Of a stretch of DNA of 35,007 bases, positions 16,039 through 24,082 are shown piece by piece. Every line of letters begins with the position of its first letter. Positions within the stretch are counted from its first letter, which is position 1. Made by a program: the position numbers and the translations under genes. A model generated the notes under the pieces. That model did not search any database, had not been told where the DNA came from, and saw only the letters and a list, made by a program, of their open reading frames with translations. The DNA is taken from assembly GCF_000964405.1 (NCBI RefSeq), contig NZ_BANE01000172.1, positions 1 through 35,007 of the forward strand, read 5' to 3'. This stretch comes from Novacetimonas hansenii JCM 7643. Its GTDB lineage: Bacteria; Pseudomonadota; Alphaproteobacteria; Acetobacterales; Acetobacteraceae.

Positions 16039-17247
16039 ATGCACCTGTCTTCTTATATCTATCTTGACATCTCCCGCCTGATTGCGCGGGCGGGGTTTGT
16101 TGTTCCCACCGGGATCGACCGGGTCGAATTCGAATATGCGGATTACCTGCTGCGCAACGCCGCGCAACGGTTGACCTTTGTTGCGATTACTCCGTTGGGA
16201 AGTATCGTGATCCTGCCGTTTGCTGAGGCCGAGCAGTTTGTGAGGCAGACGGAAAAGATATGGCAGGGTCATCATGGCCTGTGCCGCGATATCAGGCGGG
16301 CGGCGCGGCGTATGGTGCAAAAGGCGATGCTGGGGCGCCAGATCACGCCGGTGGCCGCACGTGCCTGTCGGAAATCCGTGTATTTGCTGCTGTCGCATCA
16401 CCATCTGAACCGTCCGGGCAGCATCATGCGCTTCATGCGTCGCCACGGGGCAGAATTTGTTCCCATGGTGCATGATCTCATCCCCATCGAGTATCCTGAA
16501 TATGCCCGGCCGCGTGAACCCGCCCGGCATGAAGCACGCATGAACACTGTCCTTGAACTGGCGCGCGGGGTGATTGTTCCTTCCCAGGCGGTGGCGGACT
16601 CGCTGGCGCGATATGGTCTGCGCCGGCGTGCGGACCTGCCGGTCCGGGTGGTGCCGCATGGTGTCGTGAAGGCCACGCCCGCAGCGGGGGATTTTTCGGT
16701 GCCGGAACGCGCCTATTTCGTCTGTCTGGGCACTATCGAGCCGCGCAAGAATCATCTCCTCTTGCTTAATATGTGGCGGGATATGGTGGAAAATCCCGGT
16801 GCCGCCCCGGTGCCGCAACTGGTGCTGGTTGGACGCAGGGGGTGGGAAAATGAAAACATTCTTGACATGATCGAACGCTGTCCTGCCCTTCAGGGGACGG
16901 TCAGGGAATGCAACAGCCTGTCCGATCCAGAGGTGACGACCCTGCTTCGTGGTGCGCGTGGGTTGCTGTTCCCGTCCTTTACCGAAGGATATGGCCTGCC
17001 ATTGGCAGAGGCGCTGACGTTGGATGTCGCATGTGTCTGCAGCGATATCCCCGTGTTCCATGAGGTTGCCGGGGATGCGGCAACCTTTGTTGATCCGTTG
17101 GATGGCCCGGGATGGCGCGGCGCGATCACGAAGCTGATGGTTGGGGAGATCGCAGCCCATCGTCCCGGCGCACGCATTGCGTCGGCAGCCCTGTTCACAT
17201 GGCCCACACAGGTCGGTGATGGGCTTGCATTCCTTGAGGAACTTTAG
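16039..17247 (+). CDS. GT4-family glycosyltransferase of the capsule operon
   Basis: A GT-B retaining glycosyltransferase of 402 residues. YLDISRLIARAGFVVPTGIDRVE at the N-terminus is a start seen in GT4 enzymes of capsule/mannan clusters, with PTGIDR as the glycine loop. The acceptor side has MVHDLIPIEYPEY (143-155); the donor side has FVCLGTIEPRKNHLLL with Arg236 and Lys237; the E-x7-E motif lies in FTEGYGLPLAEAL (Glu316 and Glu324). There is no membrane segment. It is third in the kpsC-kpsS operon, nine bases behind kpsS, and 237 bp before manC, so GDP-mannose is a plausible donor. It resembles the 3040-4191 enzyme in layout but is not a close copy. The linkage made is unknown. Confidence 0.85.
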   Translation: MHLSSYIYLDISRLIARAGFVVPTGIDRVEFEYADYLLRNAAQRLTFVAITPLGSIVILPFAEAEQFVRQTEKIWQGHHGLCRDIRRAARRMVQKAMLGRQITPVAARACRKSVYLLLSHHHLNRPGSIMRFMRRHGAEFVPMVHDLIPIEYPEYARPREPARHEARMNTVLELARGVIVPSQAVADSLARYGLRRRADLPVRVVPHGVVKATPAAGDFSVPERAYFVCLGTIEPRKNHLLLLNMWRDMVENPGAAPVPQLVLVGRRGWENENILDMIERCPALQGTVRECNSLSDPEVTTLLRGARGLLFPSFTEGYGLPLAEALTLDVACVCSDIPVFHEVAGDAATFVDPLDGPGWRGAITKLMVGEIAAHRPGARIASAALFTWPTQVGDGLAFLEEL

Positions 17248-17484
17248 GTTCGTGAACGCTATTTAGGCATCATGTCTGATTGCCGCCATCTTTGACGGTT
17301 CTTATGGAAATCATGATGTACGGTTTTATTTCGACCCGATCGGATCAGGAATGGGACTCCCGCCTTGGAATGGTCGTTCTGGCGAAATATGCGATGATGG
17401 GAAATTCAAGTCGTGTACGTGACGTATGCTGATCGTGTGAATACTTTTATGTTCAAGTAAATTTTGTATATTTGGAGTCTATGA
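17248..17484 (+). promoter_or_regulatory. manC upstream region with short palindrome and ribosome binding site
   Basis: A 237-bp gap, A+T-rich near manC. It contains the perfect 11-bp palindrome TACGTGACGTA at 17416-17426, about 60 bases before the start codon, which could be an operator. GGAG at 17474-17477 is seven bases before the ATG at 17485. A second ATG at 17481 opens an eight-codon frame ending in TGA. No promoter boxes are clear enough to name. Confidence 0.4.
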
Positions 17485-18954
17485 ATGTCTATTTCAAAAA
17501 ATGACCTGCGCGGGGGAAAAACACAGGCTGACAGCATCGGCACCGTAATTCCCGTCATCCTGTCCGGCGGATCGGGCAGCCGGTTATGGCCGGTTTCGCG
17601 TAAAAGCTTTCCCAAGCAGTTCTGGGCCCTTCTGTCGGATCGGACATTGCTTCAGGAAACGGCATTGCGTGGTGCGGCCTGTGGGCTGGGGGCACCGATC
17701 GTGGTGTGCAATCAGGAACATCGTTTCATCATTGCAGAGCAACTGCGTGAAGTCGGGATTACCGATGCGCGCATTGTGCTTGAACCGGTCGGCCGCAATT
17801 CAGCCCCTGCGATTGCCGCAGTCGCCCTGATTGTTGCGGAAACGGATCCTGACGCCGTGTTGTGGATAATGGCAGCCGATGCCGCCATCAGCAAGCCTGA
17901 CGCCCTTGGGCCTGTGCTGTCACAAGGGGTGGAGGCCGCGCGCGAAGGGCAGATCGTGACATTTGGCATGACGCCCACGCGGCCGGATACCGGATATGGC
18001 TATATCCGCCAGGGGGCAGCACTTGCCGGTGTGGACGGGGTCTACCAGGTTTCCTCCTTTATCGAAAAGCCCGATGCGGCCAAGGCGGCCACAATGTTGG
18101 ACGAAGGTGGATATCTGTGGAACTCCGGTATGTTCCTGTTCCGTGCCAGTACCATTGTGGAGGAACTCGAACGCTATGCCCCTGACGTGCTGAGCGCCGT
18201 CAGGGCGGCGGTCAAGGGCCGGACACGGGATATGGACTTCATCCGTCTTGATCCTGCGACCTTTGAGAAGGCGCCCGATATCTCTATTGACTATGCCGTG
18301 GCTGAACATACACGCCATGCCGCCGTCATCCCTGCGGACCTGGGCTGGTCCGATGTGGGAAGTTGGGATGCGTTGTGGGATCTCAGCCCCAAGGATGCAG
18401 ATGGTAATGTGACAACCGGGGACGTTTTCCTGGCCAACAGCCGTAACTGCTACGTGCGTTCCGATGGGATTGTGGCAGCCGTCAGCGGGGTGGACGACCT
18501 GATTGTTGTCGTGACGCAGGACGCCGTCCTTGTATCGCATCGCGATCATGCACAGGACGTCAAGAAGGTCGTGGCACGACTGGAAGCTGCGGGGCGGACG
18601 GAAGCGAAAATGCATAATCGCAACTATCGCCCATGGGGCTTTTATGAAGGCCTGACAAAAGGCGACCGTTTTCAGGTCAAGCGGATCGTGGTGGACCCGG
18701 GTCGCAAGCTTTCGCTGCAAAAGCATTTCCATCGTGCCGAACACTGGGTCGTGGTCGAAGGTACCGCCATCGTCACACGGGACAATGAAGAGCATATGGT
18801 GCGTGAAAACGAGAGCATCTACCTGCCGCTTGGGGCCGTCCATCGCCTGCTGAATCCCGGCCGTATTCCCCTGACACTGATTGAGGTGCAGTCAGGCCCG
18901 TATCTTGGGGAAGATGATATCGTCAGGATCGAAGACGATTATGCACGTAGCTGA
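17485..18954 (+). CDS. manC: Mannose-1-phosphate guanylyltransferase / mannose-6-phosphate isomerase
   Basis: A bifunctional cytoplasmic enzyme of 489 residues making GDP-mannose: the C-terminal part interconverts fructose-6-P and mannose-6-P, the N-terminal part joins mannose-1-P and GTP. The pyrophosphorylase signature is ILSGGSGSRLWPVSRKSFPKQF (25-46). Further family blocks are LEPVGRNSAPAIAA, MAADAAI, PDTGYGYI, SFIEKPD, YLWNSGMF and DLGWSDVGSWDALW. From about 370, NRNYRPWGFYEGL and LSLQKHFHRAEHWVVVEGTA form the cupin of a type II isomerase with its metal-binding His residues. The order and length match the family. It would supply GDP-mannose to the capsule and perhaps other exopolysaccharides. 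A phosphomannomutase is needed between the two halves and is not in the window. The palindrome at 18977-19010 lies after the stop. Confidence 0.95.
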   Translation: MSISKNDLRGGKTQADSIGTVIPVILSGGSGSRLWPVSRKSFPKQFWALLSDRTLLQETALRGAACGLGAPIVVCNQEHRFIIAEQLREVGITDARIVLEPVGRNSAPAIAAVALIVAETDPDAVLWIMAADAAISKPDALGPVLSQGVEAAREGQIVTFGMTPTRPDTGYGYIRQGAALAGVDGVYQVSSFIEKPDAAKAATMLDEGGYLWNSGMFLFRASTIVEELERYAPDVLSAVRAAVKGRTRDMDFIRLDPATFEKAPDISIDYAVAEHTRHAAVIPADLGWSDVGSWDALWDLSPKDADGNVTTGDVFLANSRNCYVRSDGIVAAVSGVDDLIVVVTQDAVLVSHRDHAQDVKKVVARLEAAGRTEAKMHNRNYRPWGFYEGLTKGDRFQVKRIVVDPGRKLSLQKHFHRAEHWVVVEGTAIVTRDNEEHMVRENESIYLPLGAVHRLLNPGRIPLTLIEVQSGPYLGEDDIVRIEDDYARS

Positions 18955-18976
18955 GTAATTCAGCGCAATGGGGACG

Positions 18977-19010
18977 CAACGGGGCGGAGAGTATCCGATT
19001 CGCCCCGTTG
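18977..19010 (+). terminator. Hairpin after manC
   Basis: A perfect 10-bp stem, CAACGGGGCG (18977-18986) with CGCCCCGTTG (19001-19010), encloses a 14-base loop, 23 bases after the manC stop. The run after it is GGGCTTTCCC, not a clear T-tract, so it may be a stable mRNA 3' end more than an efficient terminator. Confidence 0.6.
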
Positions 19011-19402
19011 GGGCTTTCCCATGGGGTTTGATGCATTCAGTTGTGCGGTGATTTTGTAAAAATAAGTAACGACATATATGTCATGCAAATAAACTGCATA
19101 GGATGTATGTTGTTACCTTCTGATTCATTAAAAAATATATCAATGAAGAATATGAATTTCTGTAGGTGATGTTTTAGTTTCTGGTTTCAAGGTTTCTAAA
19201 AGCATTTTTATATTGCTTTTTGTGGGTATGGTTGCTGCCCACTTCCATCTCGACAATCTTTGTCAGGTGCGGTATTGGAAGTCCCTGTTTATTCTTCCGG
19301 TGCCTTAATATGACTGAAGAATGCATATATGGAGATCAGTCAGGGTGCCGGGGTGGTTTTTTCCGCCCGATGGCGTGTCTCTTCTGATGGTATGTTGGCA
19401 AT
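19011..19402. other. A+T-rich intergenic region before kpsM
   Basis: No gene is seen in these 392 bases. The first half is much richer in A+T than the flanking genes. A weak terminator-like hairpin AAAAGCA/TGCTTTT with following T residues lies at 19198-19221. The remainder presumably carries the promoter for kpsM-kpsE and the following lipoprotein gene, but I cannot assign boxes. The local composition resembles the A+T-rich gaps at 2657-3039 and 22737-23212. Confidence 0.45.
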
Positions 19403-20215
19403 ATGACGCAGGCGGTAAAAAAATATTCTGAACTTGACCTGCTTAAAAGTGGCTTCAAGACACAGTGGCATGTCCTAGGCGCATTGATCATTCGGGAACT
19501 ACATACCCGTTTCGGACGAGACAACATAGGATTCCTGTGGGTCATGCTGGAACCCTCACTGCTGACGATCGGGGTTTCCGTGATTCATGCCGGTGAAGGG
19601 CCATTCATGCACATAGGCATGCCAACCGGTTCCTTCATCGTATCGGGTTATACGTTCTTCTGCCTGTTCCGGTCTGTGGTCAATCGCTCTGGTGGTGCGA
19701 TCGAGGCAAACCGTTCGCTTCTGTATCACCGAATAGTAACGATTTTTGATATTCTGCTGTCACGTGCCCTGCTTGAGGCGGCCTCGACCGTGATGGCGGT
19801 AATATTCCTGTCGCTGATCATGCAGTCGTTGTCCTTTGGCTTCCTGCCTCAACGGCCACTGCTCATGATATGGGGGCTGGTAATGTTGACATGGTTTTCG
19901 TTTGGCCTGTCCATGATCTTGGCTGCTTACAGTGAAAAATCCAGCACGATTGAGCGTCTGGCCCATCCCCTCATGTATCTCAGCATGCCGCTGTCGGGGG
20001 CGTTTACGGTCCAGCAGATGCTGCCCGATCCTTTCCGCTGGTATCTTTCATGGTTTCCGGTGACGGAAATCTTTGAAGTCATCCGGGAAGGACAGTTTGA
20101 TTTTTATGAAAGTGATTATACTTACCCGGCCTATGTGCTCGGCTGGTGTCTGGTATTGACCTATATTGGGCTGATAAGCATCCGGAATGTTCGTAAGGAC
20201 ATACATCTGGGCTGA
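19403..20215 (+). CDS. kpsM: Capsule export ABC transporter permease KpsM
   Basis: The inner-membrane permease that with KpsT moves the lipid-linked capsular polysaccharide to the periplasmic face. It has 270 residues and six expected hydrophobic segments. The N-terminal amphipathic part WHVLGALIIRELHTRFGRDNIGFLWVMLEPSL (about 23-54) is the ABC-2 polysaccharide permease hallmark, and the C-terminal PDPFRWYLSWFPVTEIFEVIREG block (about 210-232) is typical of KpsM/Wzm. The start is ATG 19403 (MTQAVKK); no strong ribosome binding site is visible. kpsE follows after 59 bases. The cognate kpsT is at 10592-11245 on the other strand. Confidence 0.92.
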   Translation: MTQAVKKYSELDLLKSGFKTQWHVLGALIIRELHTRFGRDNIGFLWVMLEPSLLTIGVSVIHAGEGPFMHIGMPTGSFIVSGYTFFCLFRSVVNRSGGAIEANRSLLYHRIVTIFDILLSRALLEAASTVMAVIFLSLIMQSLSFGFLPQRPLLMIWGLVMLTWFSFGLSMILAAYSEKSSTIERLAHPLMYLSMPLSGAFTVQQMLPDPFRWYLSWFPVTEIFEVIREGQFDFYESDYTYPAYVLGWCLVLTYIGLISIRNVRKDIHLG

Positions 20216-20274
20216 TGTGGTCCGCCTGTGACCAGTATGTTATATGTCCCCGCCATTCCTAGATAAGAGGTAGT

Positions 20275-21426
20275 ATGATCAACGCTGATACGCCGGATGC
20301 AGAGTCTGGCATGATGGTATTTTTGCGACGACGTGCACCTGTCCTTATTGTCGTGGTCCTACCGACTGTGCTTGCGCTCCTGTACTATCTGTTGCTGGCA
20401 AGCGGGCAGTACGAGTCCGAGGCCGCTTTTGTGGTCAAGGACAGTCGTCCCAGTACGCGTAGTGCGGCTAGCGGCGGCGGCGGTATGATGGGTGGTGGGG
20501 TCATGGGAATGGCCATGGCCGGTGGTGGTGGATTGGCAGAAGGCTTTGCCGTCAACACCTATATGAAATCTCATGATGCGGTTGACGCCCTGCAAAAGCG
20601 CCTCAATCTGGTCGCGATGTATCGTCATGCCGATACGGATATCCTGTCGCGCTTGTTCTATGCGGACCCGACACCGGAACGTCTGCTGTGGTATTATCAG
20701 AATCATGTGGATGTGGTGTTCCACGAAGATACAGGCGTCACATCCCTTGATGTGCGGGCATTCCGCCCGGATGAAGCCAAGAAAATCGCCGAAGAACTGC
20801 TGAAGCTTGGCGAAGAACGGATCAACGAATTTAACGAGCAGGTTGCGCAGAACACCATCAAGGTGGCGGATGTCGAGGTCAGTGCCGCAGAAAACCGGGT
20901 CAGGGAAATCCAGGCCCGTATGACGGCATTCCGTCAGAAATCTGGCGATATCGACCCAAGCAAGAGCAGCGTCGTCGGTATCAGCCTGATTGGGCAGTTG
21001 CAGACCGAACTGGCGCAGGCGGATACACAACTGACACAGATGCTGCGCAATCTTGCCCCCTCCAGCCCTCAGGTGCAGACGCTGAAGCTGCGTATCAATG
21101 CCCTTGATACCCAGATCAAGGACCAGCAGATGCATGTTCATGAAAAGGGCGGTGTTTCCGTTAATATGGCGGAGTATGACCAGTTGATGCTGGAGCGTGA
21201 GTTTGCGCAATCTGCCTATGTCTCATCGGCGACCCAACTGGAAACAGCGCGGGCGGCCGCCCTTCAGCAGCAGGTGTATGTCGTGCGTGTCGTGCAACCG
21301 AATCTGCCGGGCATGCCCACATATCCCCATACATTCCTGATGGTTCTGGCCGTGCTGGTGGGGTCGAGCCTGACCTTCATGATCGGACGGTTGCTGATTA
21401 CTGGTATGCGTGAGCATGCTATCTAG
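20275..21426 (+). CDS. kpsE: Capsule export inner-membrane/periplasmic adaptor KpsE
   Basis: A polysaccharide co-polymerase-type (PCP-3) protein that links the KpsM/KpsT pump to the outer-membrane lipoprotein. It has 383 residues, with TM helices at about 20-43 (VLIVVVLPTVLALLYYLLL) and about 352-375 (FLMVLAVLVGSSLTFMIGRL) flanking a long periplasmic part. The latter has the Wzz-type start YESEAAFVVKD, then helical coiled-coil-like segments (about 165-320). PGMPTYPHTF before the second TM is the PCP proline motif. An odd Gly/Met-rich insert (SGGGGMMGGGVMGMAMAGGG, about 66-85) sits after the first beta-strand. AGAGG lies six bases before the ATG. It is downstream of kpsM and 113 bases before the Wza-type lipoprotein gene. 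Confidence 0.9.
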   Translation: MINADTPDAESGMMVFLRRRAPVLIVVVLPTVLALLYYLLLASGQYESEAAFVVKDSRPSTRSAASGGGGMMGGGVMGMAMAGGGGLAEGFAVNTYMKSHDAVDALQKRLNLVAMYRHADTDILSRLFYADPTPERLLWYYQNHVDVVFHEDTGVTSLDVRAFRPDEAKKIAEELLKLGEERINEFNEQVAQNTIKVADVEVSAAENRVREIQARMTAFRQKSGDIDPSKSSVVGISLIGQLQTELAQADTQLTQMLRNLAPSSPQVQTLKLRINALDTQIKDQQMHVHEKGGVSVNMAEYDQLMLEREFAQSAYVSSATQLETARAAALQQQVYVVRVVQPNLPGMPTYPHTFLMVLAVLVGSSLTFMIGRLLITGMREHAI

Positions 21427-21539
21427 AGTATGGAAATGGTGTCTTGCGCGCGGTCGCGCATCAGTCTGATACGGGAAAGCCGAGACATATCCCCCATAAT
21501 GGGAGCTATGCTTTCGAATGAAAGAAAATTTCAAGCGTG

Positions 21540-22736
21540 ATGGCCATACAACCTTCCAACTTCATGCGAAAATTTTTTCTGGAGTGCAAAAAGGCATTTG
21601 CGATTGGCATCCTGCCGGTCGCCCTCCTTGCCGGGTGTGATACCTTACCAGATAGTGCGCCTACGGAATCCGGTGTCAAAAGCGCGCAATCCAGTCGCAA
21701 GAAAAATACCATCGGGTATGGGATTGTTCAGATCAGTCCTGACCTGATTACGTTGCTGAATAGCGAAACGCCCCCCCTGTTTTCGAATATCGCGCAGGCA
21801 CCGGCGCAGGAACATTATAACAGTGATCGCGCAGGGGCAGGCGATACGCTGGAAATTGATGTTTATGAAATGGGCGAAAGCCTGTTTACGACGCGGACCA
21901 GCAGCAATACCGCGTCAGGCATTGCAAGGAGGAGTAATTTCCCCTCCATCTTGGTCAATGGCGATGGAACCATCGACATGCCCTATGTCGGGCATCTCAT
22001 GGTTGACAAACTGACCTCCGATGAGATCGCCGACAAGATCCGTGCAGGGTTGAAGGGAAAATCAGAGGCCCCGCAGGTTCTTGTGCGGATATCCAAGAAT
22101 CTGGCGAATTCGGTCATCGTTTATGGTGATGTCAAGCTCAATGGCCGTATGCCGCTTACATTGCATCAGGAACATCTGGTAGATGCCGTCGCCCTGGCGG
22201 GGGGAAGCCTGCATGACCCGGAAGACACCATTGTCGAGCTGACCCGCCATAACCAGATTGCGACAGGCCCCCTGAAGTTGATTGAGGATAACCCCGAACA
22301 GAATATTCTGCTCGAAGCTGGTGACAGAATTCATCTTATTTACGAACCGCGTACCTACACGGTTTTCGGTGCGGCAGGTAAACCTGTGGAAACGCCGTTT
22401 TCAAGATCGAGCGTCAATCTGGCGGAAGCCTTGGCACGTGTCGGCGGCCCGGCGGACTCACGCGCGGACCCGAATGCGGTCTTTATCATTCGGTATGAGA
22501 GTTCCACGATTGCAGAGCGTCTGGGCCTGCCGGTGGATTCAACCAAGCCGACTACGCCCATTGTCTATCAACTTGATATGATGAACCCCGCCAGCTTTTT
22601 CCTGGCGGAACATTTCATCATGAAAAACAAGGATACAATCCTGATCGCGAATGCCAAGACGAATAAGGTTCAAAAAGTATTCAACCTTATCAATACGTTG
22701 ATCGCTCCGGGCATGTCGGCTGGACGGAATTTCTGA
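21540..22736 (+). CDS. Wza-type outer-membrane polysaccharide export lipoprotein (copy 2, KpsD role)
   Basis: An OPX-family outer-membrane export lipoprotein of about 398 residues. The signal peptide ends in the lipobox LLAGC (Cys at about 33), followed by DTLPDSAPTESG. DRAGAGDTLEIDVYEMG opens the export domain, IDMPYVGHLMVDKLTSDEIADKI is the conserved first-domain block, and SLBB-like parts follow (VIVYGDVKLNGRMPLT and RTYTVFGAAGKPVETP). The C-terminus NLINTLIAPGMSAGRNF is short and hydrophobic. The ATG at 21540 follows a GTG at 21537; ATG 21567 is another possible start and gives a tighter signal peptide. Being directly after kpsM-kpsE, it should be the capsule's own exit channel. It is clearly homologous to the 4226-5542 protein across its length. 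Confidence 0.9.
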   Translation: MAIQPSNFMRKFFLECKKAFAIGILPVALLAGCDTLPDSAPTESGVKSAQSSRKKNTIGYGIVQISPDLITLLNSETPPLFSNIAQAPAQEHYNSDRAGAGDTLEIDVYEMGESLFTTRTSSNTASGIARRSNFPSILVNGDGTIDMPYVGHLMVDKLTSDEIADKIRAGLKGKSEAPQVLVRISKNLANSVIVYGDVKLNGRMPLTLHQEHLVDAVALAGGSLHDPEDTIVELTRHNQIATGPLKLIEDNPEQNILLEAGDRIHLIYEPRTYTVFGAAGKPVETPFSRSSVNLAEALARVGGPADSRADPNAVFIIRYESSTIAERLGLPVDSTKPTTPIVYQLDMMNPASFFLAEHFIMKNKDTILIANAKTNKVQKVFNLINTLIAPGMSAGRNF

Positions 22737-23212
22737 TAAAACCAGTCCCGTTCTATGGGTGTCTGTATTCAGGCAGACACCAAAAATACCGACCGGGATA
22801 TTTGTATGTATTGATCTCTGGTGTGTTTCTGTATTGATGGATGTGGAAAACATTTTGATACAATTTAAGAGGCATTGTCATCTTAAATATATTGAATGGT
22901 CATCTGGAATATGGCGTTAAGGAGTGTTCAGGAACCCTGGCACGCTATATGATATGAAGGGAACTCTGAGGTGGTCCAGAAGATTGGACTTATGCAGATC
23001 GGTATGTACGAATAAGCTTGATTCGGGTTCCGTAGCCTCGTATCTGATGCCCTGAGACACATATGCTTGGGGCTGATGATGGGAAGTTTTTCCCCGTTGG
23101 ATGGCAGCGTGTCGTCTGGAGCAGTCGGGTAATAGAGTTCAAGATGGATTGGTGCGTACCGTAGGCAGTTTCTGCTTTATGTTCCAGATCGGCTTTTCGA
23201 GGTGTAGCCAGC
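22737..23212. other. Intergenic region with one hairpin; no gene recognised
   Basis: A hairpin at 22758-22781 (GGTGTCTG/CAGACACC, 8-base loop) lies 21 bases after the export lipoprotein gene and probably marks its transcript end. The remaining ~430 bases are A+T-rich to 22900, then mixed. A minus-strand frame of about 100 codons (22990-23301) overlaps the start of the next gene and matches nothing I know. The region may be non-coding or a decayed gene. Confidence 0.4.
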
Positions 23213-23842
23213 ATGCAGGATAACAACAGGCAGAAGATGGAGGAGCCGGTCAGGTTATTCAAGAATTCCATCCTTGAACGCCTGACGCTGCTGTCTTTCA
23301 ACGTCTTTTTGTCCGTCTGGCTGCCGCTTCTGGTTCTGTCCCTGGCCTATGGCGCGTGGAAATCTGCGTCTGTCATTGTTTTTGTGCTCTATGCGGTCAT
23401 GGGCTTCCTGATCTGGTTTCCCACGGAATATCTGCTGCACCGTTTCCTGTTCCATCTTCAGGCCCGCTATGCCCCGGTGCAGTCTTTGGTTTACCTGCTG
23501 CATGGCAATCATCATGAGCAGCCAAACCATCCCCTGCGCAACCTGATGCCGCTGAGTGTCACACTGCCCCTTGCGCTACTGATCTGGGCGGGGTGTGCGT
23601 TTTTCATCGGTCAAGGCCGGGGGGGAAGTCTGGCGGCTGGTTTCTTTTGTGGTTACGTCTTTTATGACGTGATCCATTATTCCTGCCACCAGTTCCCGAT
23701 GCGTGGTCCGCTGTTGCGTCGGCTGAAGATCCACCATATCAATCATCACTATCGGGATCATGATACCAATTATGGTATCACCAGCATCTGTATCGACCGT
23801 GCCTGCCATACATTGTTTGTGATGCAGGAAAAAAAGTCCTGA
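23213..23842 (+). CDS. Fatty acid hydroxylase / sterol desaturase superfamily membrane enzyme
   Basis: A 209-residue di-iron membrane hydroxylase. The eight-histidine pattern of the superfamily is complete: HRFLFH (His76 and His81), HGNHHEQPNH (97-106), HYSCH (155-159) and HHINHHYRDH (174-183). Hydrophobic segments lie at about 30-48, 52-70, 112-134 and 140-153. The length and the LLHGNHHEQPNHP / DTNYGITS blocks resemble the FA2H-like branch that 2-hydroxylates fatty acyl chains, which would fit acetic acid bacteria, known for 2-hydroxy fatty acids and sphingolipids. The substrate remains inferred; carotenoid or sterol-type substrates are alternatives. GAGG lies about ten bases before the ATG. 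It stands alone, followed by a repeat that probably terminates it. Confidence 0.85.
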   Translation: MQDNNRQKMEEPVRLFKNSILERLTLLSFNVFLSVWLPLLVLSLAYGAWKSASVIVFVLYAVMGFLIWFPTEYLLHRFLFHLQARYAPVQSLVYLLHGNHHEQPNHPLRNLMPLSVTLPLALLIWAGCAFFIGQGRGGSLAAGFFCGYVFYDVIHYSCHQFPMRGPLLRRLKIHHINHHYRDHDTNYGITSICIDRACHTLFVMQEKKS

Positions 23843-23877
23843 TTATCGGTGTTGGACAGGTCGTGCGACAGTAAGAG

Positions 23878-24039
23878 AGTGTTTTAAAACACATCATTGA
23901 TAAAAATAAGAAAAGTTTTTGGGTGCCGCCTTTTGATCGAAAAAGGCGGTATCCTCTGAAGCTTTTTAGGGAAAGCTCCACAAAAAAATCGTCATAATTT
24001 CAGTATGTTATCGAGCCTGGCTTTTCAAACAGTCTCTAA
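23878..24039 (+). repeat. Dispersed double-hairpin repeat, copy C
   Basis: This copy has the full order: CATTGATAAAAA leader, AAAAGTTTTTGGGT, hairpin GCCGCCTTTT/AAAAGGCGGT (23925-23950), then AAGCTTTTTAGGGAAAGCT (23959-23977) and the right-end 14-mer CAAACAGTCTCTAA at 24026-24039. The first hairpin lies 82 bases after the fatty-acid hydroxylase gene and could terminate transcripts arriving from both sides, as the MATE gene ends at 24083. Confidence 0.8.
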
Positions 24040-24082
24040 GCCCAGATTTCCTCCATACGCGTAATTTATGGGGGATTATCCG

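Noticed and set aside
15994-17160. 388-codon minus-strand frame opposite the GT4 gene
   Set aside because: It is a shadow of the clearly recognised glycosyltransferase; its translation is His/Gln/Arg-rich with no domain. High-G+C genes often leave long open antisense frames.
17481-17504. Eight-codon leader peptide before and overlapping manC
   Set aside because: Too short to judge and without the attenuator structures of a real leader; probably chance.
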